NCBI RefSeq assembly: GCF_001612965.1
Contig: NZ_BDBL01000037.1
Span: forward strand, 32,154 to 96,153
DNA from: Nocardia kruczakiae NBRC 101016
GTDB lineage: Bacteria > Actinomycetota > Actinomycetes > Mycobacteriales > Mycobacteriaceae
DNA: 64,000 nt
Reading direction: 5' to 3'
Numbering within the stretch: position 1 is the first letter of the stretch; each line of letters opens with the position of its first letter. A program made the position numbers and the translations under genes. Of the stretch, positions 8,994-17,481 are shown one piece after another. The notes below the pieces were generated by a model. The model was not told the origin of the DNA, made no database searches, and was given only the letters and a program-made list of their open reading frames with translations.

Positions 8994-10181
8994 ATGGCGG
9001 GACCACTGTCGGGAATCCGGGTCATCGATGCGGCGACGCTGTTCGCGGGCCCGCTCGCGGCGACGCTGCTCGCCGACTTCGGCGCCGAGGTGATCAAGAT
9101 CGAACATCCGGATGGCGATCCGGTGCGCGGGCACGGCGCGCAGCGCGACGGTGTCGGTCTGTGGTGGAAGATGCTGGGGCGCGGAAAGAAGTCGGTGACC
9201 TTGTATCTCGGGTCGGCCGAGGGGCAGGAGTTGTTCCGGCGGATGGCCTCCGACGCCGACGTGGTGATCGAGAACTTCCGGCCCGGCACCCTGGAACGGT
9301 GGGGATTGGGCTATTCCGCACTGCGGGAACACAATCCGGGTCTCGTCCTGGCGCGGGTGACCGGGTTCGGGCAGGTGGGGCCGTATGCTCGCCGGCCCGG
9401 ATTCGGCACCCTGGCGGAGGCGATGAGCGGTTTCGCGGCGATGACCGGCGAACCCGACGGCCCACCCACGCTGCCGCCCTTCGGCTTGGCCGATGGGATC
9501 GCCGCTCTCGCCGCGTCTTTCGCGATCATGTCCGCACTGCGGGCCCGCGATCGCGACGGTCGCGGCCAGCAGATCGATCTGGCCATCATCGAGCCGATCC
9601 TCACCCTGCTCGGCCCGCACATCCTCGCCTACGATCAGCTCGGGGAGATCGCGCCGCGCACCGGCAACCGTTCCACCAACAACGCGCCACGCAATACCTA
9701 TCGCACCGCCGACGGTGGCTGGGTCGCGGTGTCGACCAGCGCGCAATCGATCGCCGAACGAGTGATGCGCCTGGTCGAACGGCCCGACTACATCGAGCAG
9801 CCGTGGTTCGCCACCGGCACCGGCCGCGCCGCGCACGCCGACGAGCTGGATGCCGCTGTCGGGGAATGGATTTCCCACCGCGACACCGATGAGGTGGTGC
9901 GCGCGTTCGAGAAGGCCGAGGCGGCGGTCGCCCCGATCTACACCGCCGCCGACATCCTCGCCGACCCGCAGTTCCGCGCGCTGGAATCGATCATCACCCT
10001 CGATGATCCGGAACTCGGTGCGCTGCGGATGCAGAACGTGCTGTTCCGGCTCTCCGACACCCCTGGCCGCATCCGCTGGACCGGCCCCCCGCTGGGGGCA
10101 CATACCGAGGAGGTCCTGGGCTCCTACGGGGTCGGGGAGGCGCACCTGGCCCGGCTGCGTACAGCGGGGGTGATCCGATGA
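8994..10181 (+). CDS. Class III (CaiB/BaiF) CoA-transferase
   Basis: A 395-residue family III CoA-transferase, which moves CoA from an acyl-CoA donor to a free acid. LSGIRVIDAATLFAGPLAATLLAD-type N-terminus, the FGAEVIKIEHP segment with the catalytic-region Asp context downstream (ENFRPGTLERWGL) and TGFGQVGPYA are family hallmarks. The ATG at 8994 follows GAGGAG by 7 nt. It starts a three-gene operon with ATGA overlaps (cyclase-family hydrolase, then MmgE/PrpD) and carries the island operator 24 nt upstream. It would activate the acid produced by the preceding hydrolytic steps; the acid itself is unknown. A second copy is at 13496. Confidence 0.92.
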   Translation: MAGPLSGIRVIDAATLFAGPLAATLLADFGAEVIKIEHPDGDPVRGHGAQRDGVGLWWKMLGRGKKSVTLYLGSAEGQELFRRMASDADVVIENFRPGTLERWGLGYSALREHNPGLVLARVTGFGQVGPYARRPGFGTLAEAMSGFAAMTGEPDGPPTLPPFGLADGIAALAASFAIMSALRARDRDGRGQQIDLAIIEPILTLLGPHILAYDQLGEIAPRTGNRSTNNAPRNTYRTADGGWVAVSTSAQSIAERVMRLVERPDYIEQPWFATGTGRAAHADELDAAVGEWISHRDTDEVVRAFEKAEAAVAPIYTAADILADPQFRALESIITLDDPELGALRMQNVLFRLSDTPGRIRWTGPPLGAHTEEVLGSYGVGEAHLARLRTAGVIR

Positions 10182-10996
10182 GCGCGCGGGATCCGTTGAC
10201 GGCGGCGGTCTCCGGCGGAGTGCGACTGATCGAATTGGGGCAGCCGTTCTTCACCGGGATGCCGTGTTCACCGAATCACCCCGGTTTCCGCATGACCCTC
10301 ATCCGCCGCCACGGTGACATGACGCGCCCCGACGGTGGTTCGGCCGCCAACGAGATCATCGTCACCGGTGGGCATGTCGGCACGCATATCGATGCGCTCA
10401 GCCACGTCAGCCACGACGGGTTGCTGCACGGCGGGGTGGATGCCGCACGGGCACAGCGCGGCGGCCTCTTCCACGAACTCGGGGCGGAGAACCTGCCGGG
10501 ACTGCTGCGGCGCGGGGTGCTGCTCGACGTGGCTGCCCTGCACGGGGTGCCGACGCTGCCGGGCGGGTACGAGATCACGGTCGAGGATCTGCGGCGGGCG
10601 GCGAAGGCGACCGGATCGGAACCGCAGCCGGGCGACGTCGCGCTGATCCGGACGGGATGGTCGCGATTGTTCGATGAAGGCGACGCCTACCTCGGTGCGG
10701 CCACCGGTGTGCCGGGCGTGGGGGTCGAGGCGGCGCGCTGGCTGGCGGGCCGCGGGGTGGTGGCCACCGGCTGCGACACCACCGCCTACGAATGCGTCCG
10801 GCCGGGCGCGGGGCACAGGGTGCTGCCGGTACACCGGGTGCTGCTGGTGGAGTCGGGGATCTACATCATGGAGCATCTGGCCCTGGAAGAGCTTGCCGCC
10901 GAGAAGCTTCCGGAATTCGTCTTCTTGGCGGCACCGTTGCGCATTGTCGGCGGCACCGGATCACCGGTGCGCCCGCTCGCGGCGGTGAGCCGATGA
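10178..10996 (+). CDS. Cyclase-family metal hydrolase (kynurenine-formamidase-like)
   Basis: A 272-residue protein of the cyclase/arylformamidase family. GGHVGTHIDALSH (about residues 66-78) is the HxGTHxDxxxH metal-binding motif, and the C-terminal VESGIYIMEHLALEEL is also typical. Family members are Mn/Zn-dependent hydrolases acting on amides, lactones or formamides. Its start overlaps the CoA-transferase stop (ATGA), so translation is probably coupled. In this context it could hydrolyse an amide or lactone intermediate before or after CoA activation. No tryptophan-catabolic gene is adjacent, so a kynurenine role is not supported. Confidence 0.88.
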   Translation: MSARDPLTAAVSGGVRLIELGQPFFTGMPCSPNHPGFRMTLIRRHGDMTRPDGGSAANEIIVTGGHVGTHIDALSHVSHDGLLHGGVDAARAQRGGLFHELGAENLPGLLRRGVLLDVAALHGVPTLPGGYEITVEDLRRAAKATGSEPQPGDVALIRTGWSRLFDEGDAYLGAATGVPGVGVEAARWLAGRGVVATGCDTTAYECVRPGAGHRVLPVHRVLLVESGIYIMEHLALEELAAEKLPEFVFLAAPLRIVGGTGSPVRPLAAVSR

Positions 10997-12423
10997 CCGA
11001 ACAGACGATTCTCGCCCGGCTCGCCGACTTCGCCGCGGCCGCGCGAGTCACCGGAGTCGGAGCCGAATTGCGCGCCGATACGTCGCGCCGAGTGCTGGAT
11101 GTGCTCGGTAACAGCATTGCGGCGTTGGACACCCCGCCCGCGGTGGCGGTGCGCGCGGTGATCACCGAGTGGGGTGGCCACACCGGTGCGACCGCGCTCG
11201 GACTGGAGGGCGGATATCCGGCGCCCAGCGCCGCACTGCTGGGTGGCACGCTCGCGCACGCTCTGGATTTCGACGACACCCACCTGCCGTCGGTGCTGCA
11301 TCCGTCGGCGTCGGTGGTACCCGCGGCGCTCGCGGTCGCCGAATCCCGCGACGCGAGCGGAGCCGCCCTGCTCGACGCGGTGGCCGTGGGAATCGAGATC
11401 ACGGTGCGAGCCGGAATGGCCGGATACGATGCGACGCTGCGCAATTCGGTGTTCTTCGAACGCGGATTGCATGCGACCGCCATCTGCGGCGCCGTCGGGG
11501 GTGCGGCGGCCGCGGCGATGCTGTCCGGTCTCGAGGCGGACGGCATCGCCCATGCCATGGCGATCGCGGCGAGTATGGGCTCGGGTCTGCTGGAGGCCAA
11601 TCGCACCGGTGGCACCGTCAAGCGCGTGCACTGTGGATGGGCGGCACATGCCGCGGTGGCCGCGGCGGGGCTGGCACGCGCCGGGCTCACCGGCCCCCCG
11701 ACGGTCTTCGAGGGCAGATTCGGTCTGCTGCACGCCTTCTGCGGCGATCAGGCCGATCCCGGCGCACTGGTCGACGGGCTCGGCGACCGGTGGCGGCTAC
11801 CCGACGTGTGCTTCAAGCCCTACCCCTGCAATCACTTCACCCATGCCGGCATCGACGCGGCACTGCGCCTGCGCGCGCAGGGTGTGCGGCCCGAGGACAT
11901 CGCGGAACTGGAATTGGGCGCACCCGCGGCGGCATTGCGCACCATCGGCTATCCACCGGAACTGAAGTCTCGTCCCGAATCCGGTTATCACGCCGCCTTT
12001 TCCGGGCCTTATACGATCGCGGCGGCCCTCACCGGCGGCGGTGGACTCGGGGTGTTCCACGAGGATTTCACCGACACCGCCGCCCGCGACCCCGACCGCC
12101 TGGACCTGGCCGCTCGGGTGCGCTGCGTTCCTGATCTCCGCAGCGACGACATCTTTCCCACGCAGTTCCCCGCGGTCCTCACCGCGCGCCTGCACGACGG
12201 CCGCACCCTCACCGAACGCGTCGAATCCAACCGGGGAGGCCCCGGCAATCCGCTCACCCCGGAGGAATTGGCCCTCAAATTCCGGCTCAACACCGAGCGA
12301 GCGCTCTCCCCCGTGGCAGCGGACATCCTCAGCGAAACCGCCTTCAACCTGGCTGGAGCCGCGACCCTCGACCCGCTGCTGGAACCCCTGCGCACGATCG
12401 GGTCGGCGCAGGGGGCACAATGA
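10993..12423 (+). CDS. MmgE/PrpD family protein
   Basis: A 476-residue MmgE/PrpD protein, the family of 2-methylcitrate dehydratase and cis-aconitate decarboxylase. LAHALDFDDTHLPSVLHPSA (about residues 83-102) is the conserved active-site stretch, and GWAAHAAVAAAGLAR and FKPYPCNHFTHA are further family blocks. The ATG at 10993 overlaps the upstream stop by ATGA; a longer in-frame reading upstream would overlap the cyclase gene and lacks family residues. In this operon it may hydrate or dehydrate a substituted malate/maleate or its CoA ester. It ends 48 nt before a convergent lyase gene. Confidence 0.9.
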   Translation: MTEQTILARLADFAAAARVTGVGAELRADTSRRVLDVLGNSIAALDTPPAVAVRAVITEWGGHTGATALGLEGGYPAPSAALLGGTLAHALDFDDTHLPSVLHPSASVVPAALAVAESRDASGAALLDAVAVGIEITVRAGMAGYDATLRNSVFFERGLHATAICGAVGGAAAAAMLSGLEADGIAHAMAIAASMGSGLLEANRTGGTVKRVHCGWAAHAAVAAAGLARAGLTGPPTVFEGRFGLLHAFCGDQADPGALVDGLGDRWRLPDVCFKPYPCNHFTHAGIDAALRLRAQGVRPEDIAELELGAPAAALRTIGYPPELKSRPESGYHAAFSGPYTIAAALTGGGGLGVFHEDFTDTAARDPDRLDLAARVRCVPDLRSDDIFPTQFPAVLTARLHDGRTLTERVESNRGGPGNPLTPEELALKFRLNTERALSPVAADILSETAFNLAGAATLDPLLEPLRTIGSAQGAQ

Positions 12424-12471
12424 ACGCCGTTGTGGCGCCGGCCAGATCCCCGTTGTTCTCGAGCACTCCGC

Positions 12472-13377
12472 TCAGGACGCCGCGGGTGCGCCGGGGAAGA
12501 CTCCGGCTCGGCCGAGCAGGGCGGGCACCGGCGCGCCCAAGACCCCGCCGAGCCAGTTCGCCGTCTCGATGACCGTCTCGATGCGGACGCCGGTGGTGAC
12601 GCCCATGCGGTCGAGGGTGTACAGCAGATCCTCGGTGGCGATGTTGCCGGTGGCGGCGGGTGCGAAGGGGCAACCGCCGATACCGCCGGTGCTGGCGTCG
12701 AGAACTTGCACGCCGGCATCGAGCGCCGCTATCGCATTGGCGTAGCCGGTGTTTCGAGTGTTGTGAAAATGGCAGCGAGCCACGGCCCCGGGCGCCCGGC
12801 GGCGCACGCCGGAGACCAGGCGTCGCACGCGGTCCGGGGTGCCGACGCCGATGGTGTCGGCCAGCGCGATTTCGTCGGGGCGGGATTCGGCGACTCGGGA
12901 GACGAGGTCGAGCACGCGTGACTCCGGCACCTCCCCTTCGAACGGACAGCCGAAGGCGGCCGCGATGGTGACGGTGCGCCACAGTCCGGCCTCGGCGGCG
13001 CGGGCCGCCAACCGCGCCCAGCGGGCAATGCCATCCTCCGTGTCGCAGCCCTGGTTGCGACGGCTGAAGGTATCGGTCGCGACCACCACCACATTGATCT
13101 CGTCGACGCCTGCGGCGAGGGCACGGTCGAGTCCACGGTCGTTGAAAATCAGCCCGGCATAGGAGGTTTCGTCGTCGCGCGGTACACCGGCCAGCACCGC
13201 TTCGGCGTCGGCCATGCGGGGCACCCGGTCGGGATGCACGAAACTCACCGCCTCGATCCGGCGCAGTCCGGCATCGACCGATCGGCGAACGAGCTCGATC
13301 TTGTCAGCCGTCGCGATCGGCTCCGGCTCGTTCTGCAATCCGTCCCGCGGCGCGACGTCGACCAGCGTGATCTCCAC
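12472..13377 (-). CDS. Hydroxymethylglutaryl-CoA-lyase-like aldolase
   Basis: A 301-residue TIM-barrel DRE-metallolyase. VAPRDGLQNEP holds the catalytic Arg and metal Asp, HFHNTRNTGYAN is the metal-binding His segment, and GIGGCPFAPAATGNIATED is the HMG-CoA-lyase signature with its catalytic Cys. It cleaves 3-hydroxy-3-methylacyl-CoA compounds to an acyl-CoA and a keto acid or ketone. The start is GTG 13377, preceded by GGAGGA; an upstream in-frame ATG would run into the operator region. It is divergent from the second CoA-transferase (13496), fitting a CoA-ester cleavage step. Whether HMG-CoA or a substituted citramalyl-type CoA is the substrate is open. Confidence 0.88.
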   Translation of the reverse strand: MEITLVDVAPRDGLQNEPEPIATADKIELVRRSVDAGLRRIEAVSFVHPDRVPRMADAEAVLAGVPRDDETSYAGLIFNDRGLDRALAAGVDEINVVVVATDTFSRRNQGCDTEDGIARWARLAARAAEAGLWRTVTIAAAFGCPFEGEVPESRVLDLVSRVAESRPDEIALADTIGVGTPDRVRRLVSGVRRRAPGAVARCHFHNTRNTGYANAIAALDAGVQVLDASTGGIGGCPFAPAATGNIATEDLLYTLDRMGVTTGVRIETVIETANWLGGVLGAPVPALLGRAGVFPGAPAAS

Positions 13378-13406
13378 GGCTCCTCCGTTTCCCGATCTTG
13401 CCGAGT

Positions 13407-13432
13407 GTTTCGCTACGGGATACATTGTATCC
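13407..13432. promoter_or_regulatory. Operator variant plus overlapping perfect palindrome
   Basis: GTTTCGCTACGGGATAC (13407-13423) matches the island operator at 10 of 12 positions. Overlapping it, GGATACATTGTATCC (13418-13432) is a perfect 6-3-6 palindrome. Both lie between the divergent lyase (start 13377) and CoA-transferase (start 13496) genes. The second palindrome may bind a further regulator or be the preferred site here. Confidence 0.5.
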
Positions 13433-13495
13433 ATTCTCACGGGACCGCGCGGCCGGATTCCGCCCGCGGCGCTGCGACAGAACGGAGTTGGCCCG

Positions 13496-14707
13496 ATGCC
13501 AGACCATCACGCCGCGGCGGGTCCGCTGGCCGACCTGCGGGTCATCGAAATGGGACAGTTGCTGGCGGGCCCGTTCTGTGGTCAGCTACTGGGCGATTTC
13601 GGGGCCGAGGTGATCAAACTCGAATCTCCGGGCCGCGGCGATCCGATGCGGGAGTGGGGCCGGGAGAAGCCCTACGGCCGATCGCTGTGGTGGCCGGTGG
13701 TGGCACGCAACAAGAAGTCGGTGACCTGCGATCTGCGCACGGCGCAGGGACAGAAGCTGGCCCGCGATCTCATCGCGCAGGCCGATATCGTCGTCGAGAA
13801 TTTCCGCCCCGGCACCCTCGAGCGGTGGGGCCTGGACTTCGAGACCCTGCGCGCCGGCAATCCCGGGCTGATCCTCACCCGGGTCACCGGCTACGGACAG
13901 ACCGGCCCCTACGCACCGCGCGCCGGATACGGTTCCATCGGCGAGGCGATGGGCGGAATCCGTTACACCACCGGCGATCCCGGTCATCCGCCCGCCAGAA
14001 CCGGTATCTCCCTCGGCGATTCCCTGGCCGCGGTCTTCGCGACCATCGGCACGCTGGCCGCACTGCACCACCGGGAGCGCACCGGACGCGGTCAGCTGGT
14101 GGATTCCGCGATCTACGAGGCGGTGCTGGCGATGATGGAATCGCTGCTGCCCGAATGGGATATCACGCAGTACCAACGCGAACGCACCGGTGCGGTGCTG
14201 CCCAATGTGGCTCCGAGCAATGTGTATCCCGCCGCCGGCGGTGATCTCGTCCTCATCGCGGCCAATCAGGACACGGTGTTCGGGCGGCTGGTGAAGGTCA
14301 TGGGCCGCCCCGAGCTCGCGCCGACAGAACGGTTCGCCACGCATTCGACGCGCGGGGAGAACATGGCCGAGCTCGACGACATCATCGGCGAGTGGACCCG
14401 CACACTGCCGACGAACGACCTTCTGGACCGCCTGCACGCCGCCGGTGTGCCCGCCGGACGCATCTACACCGCCCGCGACATGTTCGCCGATCCACATTTC
14501 GCCGCCCGCGAGGCGATCGTGCGCCTGGCTCATCCCGAGCTCGGCGAGATTCCCATGCAGAACGTCTTTCCGAAACTGAGCGAAACTCCGGGCAGCGTGC
14601 GCCATACCGGGCCCGAACTGGGTGAGCACACTGCCGAGGTATACGAGCGGCTGCTCGGCATCGGCCCGGACGAACTGAGCCGGCTGGCCGAAAACGGCAT
14701 CGTCTGA
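13496..14707 (+). CDS. Class III (CaiB/BaiF) CoA-transferase, second copy
   Basis: A 403-residue CoA-transferase with the same blocks as the copy at 8994 (LADLRVIEMGQLLAGPFCG, FGAEVIKLESPGRGDPMREW, ENFRPGTLERWGLDF, TGYGQTGPYA). The start ATG 13496 begins the family domain; longer in-frame readings start inside the divergent lyase gene and are not credible. It leads a unit with an isochorismatase-type amidase (11 nt later) and a membrane protein. Two CoA-transferases in one island suggest that two different acids, or the two halves of one substrate, are activated. Confidence 0.92.
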   Translation: MPDHHAAAGPLADLRVIEMGQLLAGPFCGQLLGDFGAEVIKLESPGRGDPMREWGREKPYGRSLWWPVVARNKKSVTCDLRTAQGQKLARDLIAQADIVVENFRPGTLERWGLDFETLRAGNPGLILTRVTGYGQTGPYAPRAGYGSIGEAMGGIRYTTGDPGHPPARTGISLGDSLAAVFATIGTLAALHHRERTGRGQLVDSAIYEAVLAMMESLLPEWDITQYQRERTGAVLPNVAPSNVYPAAGGDLVLIAANQDTVFGRLVKVMGRPELAPTERFATHSTRGENMAELDDIIGEWTRTLPTNDLLDRLHAAGVPAGRIYTARDMFADPHFAAREAIVRLAHPELGEIPMQNVFPKLSETPGSVRHTGPELGEHTAEVYERLLGIGPDELSRLAENGIV

Positions 14708-14718
14708 AGGGTTGTCCC

Positions 14719-15342
14719 ATGTCCGACCTCGCCGAGGACTATCGCCGGCACGGATTCGCCGCCCGCCTCGGCGCGGGCGAGCGGCCCGCCGTGCTGGTCG
14801 TCGACATCTGCGCGGCGTACCTGACCGACGGCTCACCGCTGCGCGCACCGGTGGAAGCGGCCGTGGCGGCCGCGGACCGGGTGGTCACGCACGCTCGCGC
14901 CGCCGCACACCCCGTCATCTTCACCCGCGTGCACTATCGCCCCGGCAGCGCGGACGGCGGCCTGTTCCGCCGGAAAGTGCCGGCGCTCGACGCCTTCGAG
15001 GAAGGTAATCCACTCGGCGCATTCCTCGAGACCCCGGCACCGGAACCCGGTGAGGTGGTCGTCACCAAACAGTATGCGAGTGCCTTCCACGGCACCTCGC
15101 TGGCTGCGACCCTCACCGCGCAGCGCGTGGACACCGTCGTGATCACCGGCCTGACCACCAGCGGCTGTGTGCGCGCCACCGCCACCGATGCGCTGCAGCA
15201 CGGCTTCCGTCCGCTGGTGGTCGCCGATGCCTGCGGTGATCGCGATCCGCGCCTGCACGAGGCCAACCTGCTCGATCTGGATGCCAAGTACGCCGACGTC
15301 GTCGACCTCGCCGGCGCCCTGTCGGTACTCGACGCGCGCTGA
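14719..15342 (+). CDS. Isochorismatase-family amidase (maleamate/carbamoylsarcosine amidase-like)
   Basis: A 207-residue cysteine hydrolase. The catalytic triad reads Asp29 (VLVVDI), Lys117 (VVVTKQYASAF) and Cys150 (GLTTSGCVRATA). The motif TTSGCV and the F/Y-G-T segment place it with N-carbamoylsarcosine amidase, maleamate amidase and nicotinamidase relatives rather than with true isochorismatases. It sits 11 nt after a CoA-transferase. Combined with an imidase-type enzyme (7392-8855) and maleate-isomerase-like proteins (32730, 35096), it could release ammonia from a substituted maleamate. That substrate is inferred from context only. Confidence 0.88.
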   Translation: MSDLAEDYRRHGFAARLGAGERPAVLVVDICAAYLTDGSPLRAPVEAAVAAADRVVTHARAAAHPVIFTRVHYRPGSADGGLFRRKVPALDAFEEGNPLGAFLETPAPEPGEVVVTKQYASAFHGTSLAATLTAQRVDTVVITGLTTSGCVRATATDALQHGFRPLVVADACGDRDPRLHEANLLDLDAKYADVVDLAGALSVLDAR

Positions 15343-15387
15343 ACATGCACTGTCACATCACTTTTCGACTCGATCGTGAGGAACGCT

Positions 15388-16095
15388 ATGGGCCCGCATC
15401 CGCACGGCTGGTGGATCCTGCTGCATCTGGTGTTGTTCGTCTTCTGGCTGGGCGGTGATCTCGGCGTCTTCTACTCCAGCCGCTTCGTCATCGATCCCGA
15501 ACGCACCCCACCGGCCCGCGCCACCGCCCTCGCCATCATGAGCGGTCTCGATCTGGGGCCGAAGATCTGCCTGATCCTGTTCCTGCCGAGCGGCATCACC
15601 CTCATGGCGCTGGATCCACACGGGGCCACCCTGTTCGGAATCGCCCTGTTTCCGTGGTGGTTCGTGGTGCTGGTCTGGTTGTTCGCGGCAGGATGGCTGG
15701 CGCTGGCGATCACCGCCCACCGCACTCACGGCCGGATCGTCGTCGTCCATCGCGCCGATCTGACCATCCGGATCGCGGTGATCGCCGCGGCGGCCGTCGC
15801 CGGGGTCTACACCCTGGCCGCCGCGGATCCGTTCGGCGTCACCACCGATCCCCGATGGCTGGGCGGGAAGATCCTGCTGTACACCGCCGCCGTGGCCGCG
15901 GGCCTCGGAATCCGAATGACGTTGCGCCCCTTCGGTCCCGCCTTCGGCCGGCTCCAGTCCGAGGGTTCGAGCCCGGGCCTCGAGTCGGTGCTGCGCCGTA
16001 GCGTGAACGGCTGCCTGCCGTATGTCTGGGTGATCTGGGGCAGTGTCCTGGGGGCCGCGGCGCTCGGGGTGTTCAAACCGGGCGCGAATCTCTAA
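15388..16095 (+). CDS. Conserved membrane protein, about five transmembrane segments
   Basis: A 235-residue integral membrane protein. Hydrophobic segments are visible at the N-terminus (WWILLHLVLFVFWLGGDLGV), at the first third, around WFVVLVWLFAAGWLALAI, around IRIAVIAAAAVAGVYTL and at the C-terminus (YVWVIWGSVLGAAALGVF). The layout recalls small CopD/DUF2269-like membrane proteins, but I do not recognise a named family. The ATG at 15388 has GAGGAA 5 nt upstream; a GTG 12 nt earlier overlaps that site. It follows the amidase by 45 nt, so it may help uptake or electron transfer for the pathway. It overlaps the IclR stop codon by 4 nt (CTAA read on both strands). Confidence 0.75.
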   Translation: MGPHPHGWWILLHLVLFVFWLGGDLGVFYSSRFVIDPERTPPARATALAIMSGLDLGPKICLILFLPSGITLMALDPHGATLFGIALFPWWFVVLVWLFAAGWLALAITAHRTHGRIVVVHRADLTIRIAVIAAAAVAGVYTLAAADPFGVTTDPRWLGGKILLYTAAVAAGLGIRMTLRPFGPAFGRLQSEGSSPGLESVLRRSVNGCLPYVWVIWGSVLGAAALGVFKPGANL

Positions 16096-16877
16096 CCCGA
16101 ATAGCCCAATTGGGTCGAGAGCGCCCCGGATGCCTTGAGCAGCATCGGCACGCACTCGTCCATGCGCGGCTCGAAGCGCGACAGTGGCCCGCACACACTG
16201 ATGGCCGCCACTACCCCGCCGTCGTGGTCGAGAATCGGCGCGGCGATCGATGCCGCGCCGACCTGCCGCTCCCCCAGCGATACCGCGTAGCCGCGTTTGC
16301 GGATCGCGGTCAGCTCGGCGCGCAGTTTGCGCTGCGAAGTCACCGTGGCGTCGGTGAGCGCGGTCAACTCGTGCCGTTCGAGATAGTCGTCGATCTCCTG
16401 CTTGCGCAGATGCGCCAGAATCACCTTCGAGGAGCTGCCGGCATGCAACGGATACGGCTGTCCCAGCGCCACTTCCATCCGCAATTCCTGATCCGGCACC
16501 ACCTGGTCCACGTACATGCGCGTGTCGCCACGCCGAATGGACAGGGTCGCGGTCTCCCCCGTCAGCGTCGCCAGCCGCCGCAACTCCGGACCGGCCATCA
16601 CCCGCAGATCGGTGCGCGCCAGATACGCCCGCCCCAGCGCCATCGCGGCATGCCCGAGCGCGTAGCGGCGGGTGGTCGGCTCCAGCGTGATCAGGTCGCG
16701 GCTGCGCAGCGCGGTGAGAATGCGGTGGACAGCGGCCTTGGTGATGCCGAGTTCGTTGGCGATCTCGGTGACGCCGAGATCGGGCCGGCCGCTGCGGCCG
16801 AAGAGCAGCAGCACGTCCATAGCGCGTTCGACCGCGGCGATGGACCGGCTCTGACTGTCGGATTCGGTAACGGTCAC
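16092..16877 (-). CDS. IclR-family transcriptional regulator
   Basis: A 261-residue IclR regulator. The winged helix covers about residues 14-75 (LGVTEIANELGITKAAVHRIL is the recognition region), and the effector domain covers about 90-255 (AGSSSKVILAHL, GYAVSLGERQVGAASIAAPI). Its promoter region carries two inverted repeats (16898 and 16976) of a type found before other operons of the island. It is the only regulator encoded between 7392 and 33473, so I infer that it controls the island and itself. IclR proteins act as repressor or activator; operators close to start codons favour repression relieved by a pathway intermediate. Confidence 0.9.
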   Translation of the reverse strand: MTVTESDSQSRSIAAVERAMDVLLLFGRSGRPDLGVTEIANELGITKAAVHRILTALRSRDLITLEPTTRRYALGHAAMALGRAYLARTDLRVMAGPELRRLATLTGETATLSIRRGDTRMYVDQVVPDQELRMEVALGQPYPLHAGSSSKVILAHLRKQEIDDYLERHELTALTDATVTSQRKLRAELTAIRKRGYAVSLGERQVGAASIAAPILDHDGGVVAAISVCGPLSRFEPRMDECVPMLLKASGALSTQLGYSG

Positions 16878-16897
16878 CCGGCCAGTCTAGGCGGCGG

Positions 16898-16914
16898 ATT
16901 TCCCCATGGGAAAC
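16898..16914. promoter_or_regulatory. Operator variant before the IclR gene
   Basis: ATTTCCCCATGGGAAAC lies 21 nt before the IclR start. Its core TTTCC-N5-GGAAA is a perfect inverted repeat with the same spacing as the island operator, matching 9 of 12 half-site positions. It is well placed for autoregulation. Confidence 0.55.
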
Positions 16915-16975
16915 ACCATCCCCATTCGTTCCCCTTGCGCGACCAGGTCCATGGCGTTACCTTGTGCGTTACAGC

Positions 16976-16992
16976 GTTTCCACTACCGAAAC
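16976..16992. promoter_or_regulatory. Operator: GTTTCC-N5-CGAAAC
   Basis: GTTTCCACTACCGAAAC matches the island operator at 11 of 12 positions and lies 9 nt before the flavin reductase start at 17002, overlapping the region between promoter and ribosome site (GGAG). Confidence 0.65.
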
Positions 16993-17001
16993 GGAGTAGA
17001 G

Positions 17002-17481
17002 ATGGATTCGCAGTATCTCCGTACGGTGCTGGCACAGTGGGCGAGCGGGGTCGTGGTGATCACCACCCCCGCCGCCGGCGGTGGACGACACGGCATGACC
17101 GCCAGTTCCTTCACCAGTGTGGCGCTCGATCCGCCGCTCGTCTCGATCTGTGTGGCCTCGCAGGGCACCACCTGCCGGATGATCCACGACAGCGGCGTTT
17201 TCGCGGTCAACATGCTCGGCAGCGATCACGAGGAGATCGGCCGCCGATTCTCCGCCCCGGCGTCCGGTGACCGCTTCGCGACCGGACGCTGGCAGACCGC
17301 GACCACCGGTGCGGCCGTGCTCGCCGATGCGGTCGCGTGGGTGGATTGCGTTGTCGCGGCATGCTATCCGGCCGGCGACCACACCATCATCCTGGGCCTG
17401 GTCCACGATGCGGCCACGCCGCGCCCGGCCGCACCGCTCATTTACCACGACCGCTGCTACCACGAGGGGATTGCCCGATGA
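17002..17481 (+). CDS. Flavin reductase (NAD(P)H:FMN type)
   Basis: A 159-residue flavin reductase-like protein. The first block, VLAQWASGVVVITTP...GMTASSFTSVALDPPLVSIC, is the standard FMN-binding pattern of HpaC/ActVB-type reductases. The ATG at 17002 follows GGAG and stands just after an operator. The next gene overlaps by ATGA and is an acyl-CoA-dehydrogenase-fold protein, so this reductase probably supplies reduced flavin to a two-component monooxygenase. It begins a five-gene operon (17002-22679) in which every junction is an ATGA or GTGA overlap. Confidence 0.9.
   Translation: MDSQYLRTVLAQWASGVVVITTPAAGGGRHGMTASSFTSVALDPPLVSICVASQGTTCRMIHDSGVFAVNMLGSDHEEIGRRFSAPASGDRFATGRWQTATTGAAVLADAVAWVDCVVAACYPAGDHTIILGLVHDAATPRPAAPLIYHDRCYHEGIAR

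Noticed and set aside
8988..10145. 385-codon minus-strand frame over the first CoA-transferase
   Set aside because: Shadow frame caused by high third-position GC; the plus strand carries all CaiB/BaiF motifs.
10178..10996. Kynurenine formamidase of tryptophan breakdown
   Set aside because: Family motif fits, but no kynureninase or tryptophan dioxygenase gene is near and the operon context is CoA-ester catabolism.
13586..14848. 420-codon minus-strand frame over the second CoA-transferase
   Set aside because: Same cause; composition unlike a real protein and no ribosome site.
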